This document shows positions 33,556 to 44,488 of a stretch of DNA of 64,000 bases, piece after piece (positions within the stretch are counted from its first letter, which is position 1; every line of letters starts with the position of its first letter). Location: the NCBI RefSeq assembly GCF_000143415.4, contig NW_003314321.1, forward strand, positions 938,736 through 1,002,735. Reading direction: 5' to 3'. The position numbers and the translations under genes were made by a program. Origin of the DNA: Selaginella moellendorffii. Taxonomy: Eukaryota > Streptophyta > Lycopodiopsida > Selaginellales > Selaginellaceae. Below the pieces are notes generated by a model, which made no database searches, had not been told where the DNA came from, and saw only the letters and a program-made list of their open reading frames with translations.

Positions 33556-35363
33556 CATTATGTAAGCGACTAAATTTTCTATTCTACTTTAGTCAATTAG
33601 CCATACCTTCAACCACTTAGAGGAGTCTTACTTACAACCTCTATATGTCTTATTCTAGACTTAGGGACTTGCTAGTCCTAAAAATGACATTTATGCCATT
33701 TAACCTTTGCACTTGGTCTAAGTGCTCCACGTATACAATCTCATGACTAACACTTAAATGTACCATTGGCATATCAACCTGTTACGCTAAGGCCATGCCC
33801 ATCCACCTTTGTCACACCAGTGATCCAACACCACCTACATCATAATCCCATCTTTTAAAGATTAGGCTATCCATCCATGAGTGATCAACTTAAATCCCCT
33901 CCTTAGCATCCTTAGAATGCCCACAAATATTGGGAACAACCTTCCCCAATATCCTTTTTTCGCACCAAATCCCTTTCCGTCCACGGCCGTGTTTGCCAAC
34001 ATTGCTACTAAGTTAGGGCTTGAAGGCCTAACCACTACGTCCTATTGACCTCTAGAACTTCCTTGTTACATAACTGCATCCTTAGTCACCACTCAAGAGA
34101 ATTACTCTTCTTCCTTTCCACAGTCTAGGATGTTGGGACGACATTTTGAAACACCATAACCCTACACGAGCCTCATGGGTACTCTTCCCACCATCTATCT
34201 TTGGGTGCCCTAGCCAAATGGCTAAAGTGAGGTTCCAATGAGCCATGCCAAGTATCCAAATAAGTAGTGCCACCCACATTTCGACTAGGAGCATTGACCA
34301 TTTGATCTCCTGAGGGAGCTAGAGCCGACTCTTGAACATTTCACCAAACTACCCCGCTTGTCTATCTATATTCACTTTAGCCTTAGACTTTCCATCATCA
34401 CATAACATGTGGGTATAACCTTCCTTAGTCACATTGATCTTTCCTGGTCAAATTGGTTCCACTAGAGTCTAACCCCCACACTCTCTATACTATACTTTTG
34501 GAACCCCCTATAGCCCCCCCCCCCCTCCCTTGGGGGACGATTGCTTTGGGTTTTTACCCAACAACTTGTATTAGTATTTGAACTTAGACTCAGATTCGGA
34601 CTTGGACTCAATCTTGGTCTCGGTCTCAGTTTTGGTTCCATCTCAGACTCCATCTCGGATGACATCTCGGGTCCATCTCGGACTCCATCTCGGGTCCATC
34701 TCGGACTCCATCTCAAGTCGATCTTGAACTCCATCTCGGACTCCATCTCAGGTCCATTTCAGACTCCATCTCGGACTCCATCTCGGGTCTCTCGAGTTCA
34801 TCTCGAACTCCATCTCGGACTCCGTCTTGGGTCCATCTCGAACTCCATCTCAGGTCCATCTCGACACTTTTATGTGTTATGTGTTGGTCCTCTTGTGTCC
34901 CTTTTCTAGAGACTCACTTATTGCTCGCTTCATGCTCGTTCCTTAAACATTTCGTTGAGAGTTCCACTGCTACTCTCGACTTTTCAAGTCAAAGCTTTTA
35001 GTCCCAACATATTATGCTCGTTTGGCTTCTCGGGTGCCCGGACATGTCTGGGGCCTGACATATCGGGTGCCCGGACATCTCCGGGGCCCGACATATCGGG
35101 GCCCGGACATCTCCGGGGCCCGACATATAGGGTGCCTGACATGTCTGGGGCCCGACATATCTGGGGCCGGACATATTAGATGCCCGACATATCCGGGGCC
35201 CGACATGTCCGAGGCCGGACATGGACATGTCTGGGGCCCAACATATCTAGGGCCTGAGGTATGCCACATGGCATACAAGTGCAAAAGAGGTATCTACTTT
35301 GGTTGCTACCATGTGGCACCCTTTCAACTCCACTTTTGGGGCTTTGGGATTTGTGTCTCACAA
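33556..35363 (+). repeat. Repeat R2, near-complete copy
   Basis: It runs A (33556-34520), B array (34570-34870) and C (34875-35363), collinear with 22203-23745. A tract of about 13 C at 34515 and the reverse GGTTCCAAAAGTATAG motif mark the A/B border. The C part is enlarged by a minisatellite (35030-35265). The outer ends TGTAAG and TCTCACA would suit an LTR; a truncated second copy lies at 39120-39790. Confidence 0.75.
35030..35265 (+). repeat. GC-rich palindromic minisatellite
   Basis: About ten to twelve units of roughly 18-21 bp, built on GGGGCCCGACATATC and GGTGCCCGGACATCTCC, are packed in 235 bp. GGGGCCC and the CCGGACATGTC-like words are self-complementary, so the tract can form hairpins. 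It lies within R2 part C and is absent from the other R2 copies in the window. Confidence 0.85.
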
Positions 35364-38300
35364 TTCCACCACCCATAGACTAAGTTTGATTTCTTCATCA
35401 AACGATAAACCATTTTATAAAGTACTCACATTATGGATTACTACTTTTCATCCTTGGCACCCAATTAATATTCATCAATGATTTGGCATTGAAGGTTTAC
35501 CATGCCTTGTCCATCCTCTAAGGAGTATAATCTCTCCAACTTAGAGACTCATTAGACCATTTATGGTGGCCCTTCCTTTTTTATTCAATTAGTTCATGTT
35601 AAATTTATTAAAGACACCATCTCTATTTCAATTTTACTACTCATTCAAGAGTAGTCTCGACTTTTACCAGCATAACCATTGCACTCTAGAACTTTAATAT
35701 CGACATTTCATCAGTTATGCAAACCCCACTTCCCCATTTTATGAAGTTCTTTATTAAAGGGCACTATCATCCTCTCTTTTATTTCATGCCACCATTAGCA
35801 CTAAGTTCCACTTATTCATATTTCGTACTAGGGTTATCCATGGCTTTATCATTTGGCTACTTTACCACTCTATTTCTTTTGGAGCTTTTACTTTCGTCAA
35901 CTTGGAACATTTGGGAATCCATCCTTGGAAACATCTGTCCTTTTCTGCAATCTGTTAGCATCCAATACTTAAATGTTCCTTGCCTAAATTTGCTATTTAG
36001 ATTCCTTTTAATGATTTTTATAGCCTAATTTTAGCCATTAATCTTTTGCTCCTATCCTTTGATTGTTGCACCATGCAACATAGAATCACCACCTCCATCG
36101 TCGAGGTATTATTTTAGTTCTATAGTAAAGGGACTTGCTTTGCTAAGTCTAGAGGGTGTTCACCCTTAGTAGGTCTCTTTAGCATTTTCTACTATAGGCT
36201 CTATCCATAGCCCAACCTTGCAACCCACCCATAAGTCCTTTTCTTAGAGACTATTATTTTGGACTCATAATACCACTGCGTTATTGGTGTTCATTTCCCT
36301 TAGGTGTCTTTCCCACTTGGTCACTTTGACTAAGCCAAACCATTACTAATAGTTCAAATTAACACTTTGAACTAAAAATTTTATTCTTTAACCTTATAAG
36401 GACTTTGTTTTTGTTTAGCCATAAGATCACCTAGTGATCTAACTTTGACACCTTAACATGTTTGCTAATAGGTACTAGGTTTTCTAGACCTTTAACTTGT
36501 TGACCATGACCCCGGGGGCATCCCCCACACTTGGCAGTGCACTCAAACCAACCCTTCCGGCCAAGGGTCCATAGCAATTGAGATTGGGTGTCCCCATCTC
36601 ATTCACCACGTCTTTGGTGCTACTTGCACCAAAGTGTTCAATTAGATATGCCAAGTTTTCATATTAAGTAATTTAACTGTGCATCACGACTCTGGGGCAT
36701 CCCCCACTTAGTGGTGTGCCCAAACTAATCTCCTTATTAAGAGTTAATGATCACCGAAAAATGAATGTCTTCATATTCCAAACCATAACCACGGCCAAGT
36801 GAGTTGGGACTCAAACCCAAGCACTATAAAGTTAGGACTTGAACCCAACCTCCATATATACATCTATGGATGGCATCATCTAGGATGATTGGCGTGACTC
36901 CCCATGCTGATGCACTAACTTATACTTAAAGCGTGTTATGGATCACAGCTTAGGAACATAATTCCTTTGAACTACTAAGTCTTCTTATTTGACAAGTTTG
37001 TAATCATGCATAGACTCTTCCATGTTTGGCTCCATAGGCCACCCTTTTTGAAGTTAACACCTTTAACTAGGGTCTTTATTCCCTCTGATTTGCCAATTTT
37101 GCTTAATAAGTCACATGACTAGCATAATATAGTTTCATGCATAAGTGTGAAAGTCCTTAACTTTCATTCAAAGCCATCTCTTTGAACACTCAGAGACTAT
37201 TTCCTCAACTTTGATAGCTTTGCCTTATGGTAAACTTTAGGACTATATTTCTACTGCACCACTCTGATTTTGCGCATTCTATAAACCATTTATCTATTGC
37301 ACCACTTTGATTTCGTGTGTTCTATAAACCATTTACACTTGTCTTTCTAAATACTACTTTAACTAGAATTATCTTTAGGAACCTTAAAGGGATTTTGTCC
37401 CTTAGCTTGCTAAGAATCTCCTTTCGCAAGCTTTCTAATTGTTATATAGTTTAATATAGATAATTCTATACTTTAAACTTTCTATGGCATCAAGTTGCTA
37501 ATAACAACATGCTCGAGCACCCACTTGATTCTCCACTCCCAACTTGTATAATTATCCTTGGTTATACCCTTCGATTTTTATAATTTCATTTTATCCTTTT
37601 ACTACTTGCTTTTTGGCCTTATGCCTTCCCTTTAGTTATTCTCCTCCCATCTAGGAAGGTAGTTTTGCACTTTCTACCATACATTAGCAAATATTCTTAA
37701 AGATGAACTTACTCAATAACTTAGGGAGTGGTTTTTTAATCTAGATATGCTCACTATGTAATCCCATACATCAAGATTAATGTCACTATATATGGGCCTT
37801 TTTATGCTTATTGCTAGCCATACCAAAATCCTTTTTTTGGCCGACTTATTCTATTTCCGTAACTTTGAATGTTAGATAGCACCTCCTATCCATTATTCAC
37901 TAGGAATTTAGTCCCTTGGGCCTTATCTAATGCCATCATGATACCAAACACTCTCTGGTATTTTAAAGTGTTTTGGTATCCTAATGATCACTTTTTTTGA
38001 CAATGAGCATTTTCCTTTACAACATTAATTTATTATATCTCAACATAAACAATTTATCCCCCAAAGGGGTATATCTAACCTCTTTATCCCAATAAGAAGT
38101 CTTGGGTACTTAATTTCTACTAGTTTAATCAATTATGTTGCACTTTTTATTTAGTTGCCTCATAGTTATCACATCTTACAACTCATTATTACTACTTCTA
38201 CACATCCATCATTATTTGGGTCACCACACTTTAACTGCATGCCTTCCAACTTAAGCTATGCCATTCCCATTTCCATTAGGATAGGTTCTCATGAACCCGC

Positions 38301-39115
38301 TAACTTGACCTCAAGGCATCACACATTAGCACATTTTGTGTCTCCACACCATCAACTCTACAAGCTTACCCTTACGAAACTTCTCACTTATGTCTAGGTC
38401 TTTGCCCAGACAAAAGCAGTTGTTTCTCATACTAACTATCAATTAGCATTACACTATAGTATTTACACATAACTTTACGCTAAAGTTGTTTTTTTCCGGG
38501 AACACCTTTTTTAGGACTTTAATATGGCACATTTTGCCATCAATGAGATACTCACTATTCTCATATTTAGATCTTATGATCCTCTTTATCTTTCATGGGT
38601 ACAATACACCTCAGTCCAAATGCTTCTACCAATTCCTTAGAACCATTCCTTGACTCCACTTGAGTTATCGTGCATGATTGGAGTTCGTTAATGATATCAA
38701 CATTGAAGCCATATAACAAAAGTAGTGTGGGATTAAACTTCCAGACAAAGAAATATATTCATGTCCTATTCATAAGGAACATCTTTGCAAATGTTACATT
38801 GACATTTGATTATTCTTTGTTTTATATGATGAGAATACCGACTCATCGTTTATGTACACCCTCAACTCCTTGGGTTGTTCCAACATTTATAAAAGGTAGC
38901 TCTGGCTACCATTTCAAGGATTCATGTCCTCATCCGTATTTGATCTCCTATAGTTATTAATTTTAGTCTCAAATTCATGAGCACTAACCTTAACTATATG
39001 AGGATAATTTTGTGACTCATTTATTGTTTTGGAGTCTCTATCTTTCCCATGATCACAACTATAGTTATTTATCATAACTACATTAATCAATTTGCTAAAT
39101 CAAATGCTCATCTGA
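35364..39115. other. Gene-free stretch between two R2 copies
   Basis: About 3.7 kb, C/T-rich on the plus strand, with only short ORFs (longest about 100 codons, not conserved). It could be the non-coding internal part of an LTR element whose LTRs are the R2 copies on either side, but no primer site or polypurine tract was identified. Confidence 0.55.
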
Positions 39116-39119
39116 ATCA

Positions 39120-39790
39120 CATCCTCAACTCTTCCCACCATCCGTCTTTGGGTGCCCTAGCTAGGTGGCTAAAGCAAGGTTCCAATAAGCCATGCTAGGT
39201 ATCCAAGTAAGAAGTGCCACCCACACTTTGACTAAGAGTATTGACCATTCGATCTCCTAAAGGAGCTAAAACTAGCTTTTGAACACTTCACCAAGTTACC
39301 CCACTTGTCTGTCTATATTCACTTTAGCCTTGGACTTCCTAATGGTTATATTATCACTCAACAGCCTTCCTTAGTCACATTGGTCTTTCTTGGCCAAATT
39401 GGCTGCACTAGAGTCTAACCCCCACACTTTCCGTACTATACTTTTGGAACCTCTTATGACCCAACCCTATCACTTTAGGCTTTCACCCAATAGTCTGTAT
39501 TAGTATTCAGACTCGGTTTGGTCTTGATTTTGACCTCAAACTCCACCTCGGATTCATCTCGGACTCCATCTCAAATCCACCTCGAACTCCATCTTAGGTC
39601 CATCTTAGACTCCATCTTGGATCCATCTTGAACTCCATCTTGGACTCTATCTTAGGGCCATTTCGAACTCCATCTCAGGTCTATCTTGGATTCCATCTCA
39701 AATTCCATCTTGGACTCCATCTCGAACTTTATCTTGGGTCCATCTCAGACTCCATCTCAGGTCCATCTCGGACTCTATCTAAAAAGTTAA
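39120..39790 (+). repeat. Repeat R2, truncated copy (end of A plus B array)
   Basis: 39120-39470 matches the last third of part A (from CTCTTCCCACCATC), and 39500-39790 is the 12 bp array. Part C is missing. The R2 text ends abruptly at about 39780. Confidence 0.75.
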
Positions 39791-41040
39791 TGAGCATATT
39801 GTATGGTTGAGATCAACTACTCCAAAATTGTATAAATATTTTCTTAGAAAAGAGTCAAATTGGAAATTTAAGTGTATTTCAGTATGATTAGGAACTTATT
39901 TTGATGTGGTGCTTATCTAGAGACCCATGACAATTAGCTCTTAAAGATTACTATAAAGGGAACATATTGAAACTAATAGTCTATTATTTTAAAAAGTTTA
40001 CAATCCACAATCCATAAAATATTTCATGAATTAGGCATCTGAAGACTACTTAATAAGATCAAACTGAATCACAATTATAACATCTTGCTCTACACTCCCA
40101 TTGTTCTAATATGTTGTTGGATGATTAACAACTAAAGTGTTTATACAATACCCCCATCTTGGCAAGCACTGCTGGTACATTTTCATATTATAGAGATATT
40201 TACAGCAAGAATATTAGAGCTTTATAGTGGCCTTTCTTTGTTGAAATGAATTCATTCAGTGTGATTACCTTCATCACATTATATAAAGTGAAGTCTTTAC
40301 CAAGAAAAAGTGGTGTTTTATTCCTAGCTTCCAAGATTTATTTGGGTTTGTAGTTATCCTTTGACTACTTCAATCAAACAAAGTCTCTATTAGAACCAAA
40401 GCCAAGAGGCTCTTTGCTGTGCAAATTTCACTATGTTGACCCAAGTGAGAATTTAGTGAGTTATGAAAGAGATAAATAAGAAATTAATTGACAAAATTGC
40501 TTAGGGATGCCTTGTTGCCAATGGCTGATTGTGAGCTATAAAAAAAACTCTCCAAAAACTCACTCAGAGTATAATTGCACTAACATTCACAATCTCCTCA
40601 CTACTCACTAAAATAATTCTAAGAACATTTTTAAACACTGTTAAACACTTTAGAAAGGCCAATTTAACCTCTCACCCTCCTTTTTATAGCTAACTCTTCC
40701 ATTGATTTCCTCTAAATCTTTACTATCCTTTAATGTAGATTCTCCTCCCACGACTCTTAAGGAATATCCATGCATCTCTATGTCACCTTAATCAAACATT
40801 CCAAATTCAAGTATTCCAAGTTCCTTCTACATCACACCTAAGTAGTTTGAGCCTCTAATCCAGATGCATCTATAGCTAGACCTTCATTCCCTATATGATC
40901 AATCAAACAACCATCTTTCAGGGATAATCCTGGCAAACTACTCTATATCAGTGGTTCTCAACGTCTCTAACAACATGCTCTCAAGTGAGATTGACAACTG
41001 CTCCTCGCTGGATATTGTCTAACTGATACATTAGAATCTC
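39791..41040. other. Intergenic, no gene seen
   Basis: AT-rich DNA without recognisable domains or long ORFs. It ends where the host-like DNA begins, close to 41 kb. Confidence 0.6.
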
Positions 41041-41098
41041 TTGGCACTTGTGTGCAGATCCCGGGCACATGGGTCGACTCAATGGAAAGGTCACCTAC

Positions 41099-41311
41099 TC
41101 ACCAGGAGAAGAAGTTTCGTTGGCAGAGGGAGTGGAAGACGAGGAAGGAGTCCTGGATGCTGGAGCATCGCCCGAATGTGTCAATGAGGAGGTTGGAGAC
41201 GTAGACGCCATGGGCACATCTTGTCAAGTCAGTGGAGACAATGTGGCGGTGGAATTCTCGTGCCTCAGCGACGCTCTTGCATTCCCTGATGAGCTCCACC
41301 AGTGCCTTCAT
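41099..41311 (-). pseudogene. PPR protein N-terminal fragment
   Basis: A 70-codon frame starts with ATG and reads LVELIRECKSVAEAREFH then VYVSNLLIDTFGRC and NFFSW, the classic first repeats of a plant PLS-class PPR protein. The frame stops right after NFFSW, where more repeats should follow. The DNA downstream (41,030-41,098) shows no further PPR text. It is on the same strand as the PPR C-terminal piece at 19773-20170, about 21 kb away, with the transposon block between. Confidence 0.72.
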
Positions 41312-41762
41312 TCATCACGCCATAGTCTTTCATTTCATCTTTCCGTCTATTAGATATTTACTCTGGTTCATGCCCTGCTCTAGCGGGGCTGCTTATGGGG
41401 ATCGGTCCAGATGTAAGGAGCAAGTATTGCAGGACTACAAGCTCCTATTCAAGCATTGAGATCATATTTCGAGGTAAAGTATTGTGTCCGCTCTTATGTA
41501 TGCTGACATAATTCATGTGGCAGCAACAGGATAATGACTGCTAGAAGCCAAGGCAACAACAAAGATGATAGTGGACTTTACTGGGAGTGCTTTTGCAGAA
41601 GCCACGCTGCTAAGAGCGCCACCTTTTGGAGCTAAGAAGCTCGAGGACCCCTGCACAACTCGTTCTTCTTCTAGTGGAGCGAGACAGGTTGAGGTAAAGT
41701 TATCCTTTGTTTGGCTTTGCTACTTTCGACTCTCAGATTTTCTTTTCTTTGCTTGTTCTGAG

Positions 41763-42133
41763 TCGGGCTCCAAATTATTGGCACTGTTTCTTCGAACAAT
41801 GCCAAATCCGCCAAGGATGGAATTTTGCGGAGGGCTGTGGGTGGCAAGAGCCGCCAACTCGACAGGTTAGACCCGAATGAGAGCTCCGGGTGGATGGATG
41901 AACGCGACTCGACGTCCTTGCAATCGCAGTTGGGAGATTCTTCCTCGGCAGCGTCATGGCAGGGAGGTATCCAATCGCCAAAGTGTGGTGACCTCTTCCG
42001 AGAGGATCCGGGCGATCGACAACATCCAGTCGTGGGCTGGATCGAGAAGCTGGACGCGGAGAATCACTACTACACGTACGAGGTGGAGGAACATTGGGCT
42101 GGAGGTACTCCAATTTCGACGCAACACGCGTAA
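41763..42133 (+). CDS. Unidentified protein, probable last exon
   Basis: I do not recognise this protein. A frame of about 123 codons is open from an AG at 41761-41762 to a TAA at 42131. It is hydrophilic, rich in Ser, Asp and Glu, and ends ENHYYTYEVEEHWAGGTPIS. The codon use is like that of neighbouring genes. Upstream, 41534-41693 has open stretches (for example GLYWECFCRSHAAKSATF) and a good donor (GAG-GTAAAG at 41694), but I could not build a first exon that keeps phase. A T-rich tract before 41761 supports an acceptor. The stop lies 112 bp before the start of the next gene. It may be a real small gene or a damaged one. Confidence 0.45.
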
Positions 42134-42245
42134 GAATCTCATTGGTCCAGCGAGCACTGTTAGAATACTGGCAATGCGATCAATGTCTTTTTGTAGCCCT
42201 AAATGTTATATATGTTTGGGATTTGACGGTGCTAGGGCAGGGCAA

Positions 42246-43388
42246 ATGGCGGAGCTCCGGCAGAGCGTCCAGCCGCGATGGGTGATCGTCTCCTCTGCTC
42301 GCGGCAATCGGCCACATGATGTTTCCTCCGATCACAGCGGCAGCGATGGCGGTAATCACAGTGGCGGCAATCACAGTTGCCCGTTTTGCAGGAATCACGA
42401 GCACGAGACAGGGGACGAGACGTTTGCGTTCCGGGAGAGCGACGTGGTGAGCGCGCCGGATTGGAGCGTCCGCGTCGTCTACAACAAATTCCCTGCTGTG
42501 GATTCTTCGCTGTCGCCGACGTGCACGATCGATGAGGATTGTCATCGTAGCCGGCGCTCTGGATTTGGATCGCATGAGGTGGTCGTGGAGACGCCGGAGC
42601 ATGGAATCCAATTCGCGGAGCTTCCGATCGACCAGGTAGAGCGAGTGCTCAAGGCGTTCCGGCACCGGCTCAAGGATCTCAGGAATGACAAGCGATTCCA
42701 ATGCGTCCAGGTGACTGGCTTCTTCCATGGCTGGATTGGTTTGACCGATCGCATGGCTTTCCAGGTTTTCAAGAACAATGGCAAAGAAGCTGGTGCGTCG
42801 CTGCGTCACTCCCATAGCCAAATCATCGCATTGCCTATGGTACCTCAAGAACTAATGTGGCAAGTTAAAAACTCCAAAGAGTTCTTCGAACGTAAGGGAC
42901 GCTGTCTCCTTTGCGAGTCCGTGAAAGCCGATCTTCGAGATCGCTCAAGGTTGATCGATCAGTCATCAGGCTTCGTTTCAGTGGCGCCCTTTGAAGCTCG
43001 CTTCCCGTTCGAGACGTGGATTATTCCCATCAACCATAGTTCCAACTTTGAGGAGACGAGTGATTCCGAGGTGATGATTCTTCTTTCTTTCTTTTGGTTT
43101 ACTCTCCACTAACGCATGCATTCTCGTTTATAGATCGGGGATTTGGCGAGATTACTTCATCTAACATTGAAAAAAATAGTGCAGCAATTTCCAGGCGCTG
43201 CATACAACTACGTGCTTTACAACAATCCTTTCTGCGAGGAAACCAACACGGAGTATTTCCACTGGTACATTGCAATCCTCCCTCGACTGGGAGTGCTGGG
43301 GGGCTTTGAGCTTGCCACTGGTTGGACCATCAACACGGTGGCTCCTGAGAAAGCCGCTCAAACTTTGAGGGAGTGCGTCCTCAAATGA
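42246..43388 (+). CDS. ADP-glucose phosphorylase (GalT/HIT family)
   Basis: Exons 42246-42710, 42765-43070 and 43134-43388 give 341 residues, close to the plant enzyme (about 350). The family cleaves ADP-glucose with phosphate to ADP and glucose-1-phosphate through a nucleotidyl-His intermediate. Visible are [13 protein letters not shown] near the N-terminus, zinc ligands CPFC (45-48), the active-site [10 protein letters not shown] (His170, His172), CLLCE, and [15 protein letters not shown]. The start is the ATG before [11 protein letters not shown]; an upstream ATG is possible. The first intron is only 54 bp, a multiple of three without stops, so simple ORF finding reads through it; family alignment (…CVQ then VFKNNG) shows it must be removed. 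The second intron is 63 bp. Confidence 0.88.
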
Positions 43389-44488
43389 TCTGGTATTCAT
43401 TGTTAAGAGCTTCTCGCTAGAACTAACAGCTGGTGATTCTTCGTTTCAGGCGCGCATTTTTCTTATCATTCAAGCTTATGCTTGACAATTTTTCTCTTGT
43501 CAAAAAGTTTTCATTTACGGATTGCAAGAGAGGTAAATAAATCAATCGAACAGTTATTGTAGATGCGTGACCGCTGAGTTTCTTCTCGGATGCATTTGCT
43601 GCTGGTTCCAGATTCTTACAGGTACGTGACTTTCATGCTCACTGTGCTGGTGAGTTCTAGCATTTTCGCATTGAATAATGAAGAGCTTGCTCGCTTGCTC
43701 TCTCCGATCGTTCCTTCTCTGGAGCTTTGCTTTTATGGTTTCTCACAATCCTCGTGTACATGGTTTTATATTTGTAAAACTTGCAGGGACAAGCTTACAA
43801 TGACAATGGGCGATTCTATGAACTATCTGGTAAGATTTACATTGAAGAACGTGGACGATTTATTTCTCTGACGATTTGCTTTTCTCTTCCATTTGACAGG
43901 GAACGAACGAGAACGAAAGCCACCATAGCTGAGTCCTCGTGTTGGTAGCGACATGAGAATCCATCCATGGTTTTCATAAAAGATCATTAAATTGGCACAA
44001 CGATGTGTGCGTTTTGTCGCGTGGATGGAGAGGGGAAAAATGGCCGTTGGAGGGACAGCCGTGCACGAACGGACAGGATGACTTGCGGCACTGCGACCAT
44101 TGGATTAATTTGGTGATTACCCCTTAATTCCAGACGCTGCTTAGGACAGAGTTAATGTGAACGAATTTACCGTTTTACCCTGCCAGCGTGGCACACCCCT
44201 GGGGAAAGTTTGCAGGGTTCACACAAACTGGGCTATGGCGGAAGCATTTAAACGCGACGCACTGGTGCGCGTTTGCGTGACCGATCACGACCGCCTTTTA
44301 ATCCGCCCTCGATGCTGTGGCCTCCATTCTCTCGATTCTAGGCATTTCCTTTCTCCTCCATCTCTTCCTCCTCCATTCTCCTCTTGCTGGATCATCCGCC
44401 GTGTCGATCGTTGCATGCGCGCGGCCTCGCGATGCTTCTTTCGATCCGATCCACGCGCGGCAGTGATATTTCGATCGATCGGCGAGGG
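43389..44488. other. Intergenic region between two host genes
   Basis: It holds the 3' end of the ADP-glucose phosphorylase gene and the promoter of the GH3 gene. A short open stretch (about 43789-43930, YNDNGRFYELSGKIYIEERG) could be coding but has no convincing partners. Confidence 0.55.

Noticed and set aside
42180..42848. 222-codon minus-strand ORF opposite ADP-glucose phosphorylase
   Set aside because: It overlaps the catalytic exons of a well-supported gene on the other strand.
43789..43930. Short open stretch with YNDNGRFYELSGKIYIEERG
   Set aside because: It looks coding by eye but has no start, no clear partner exon and no known family.
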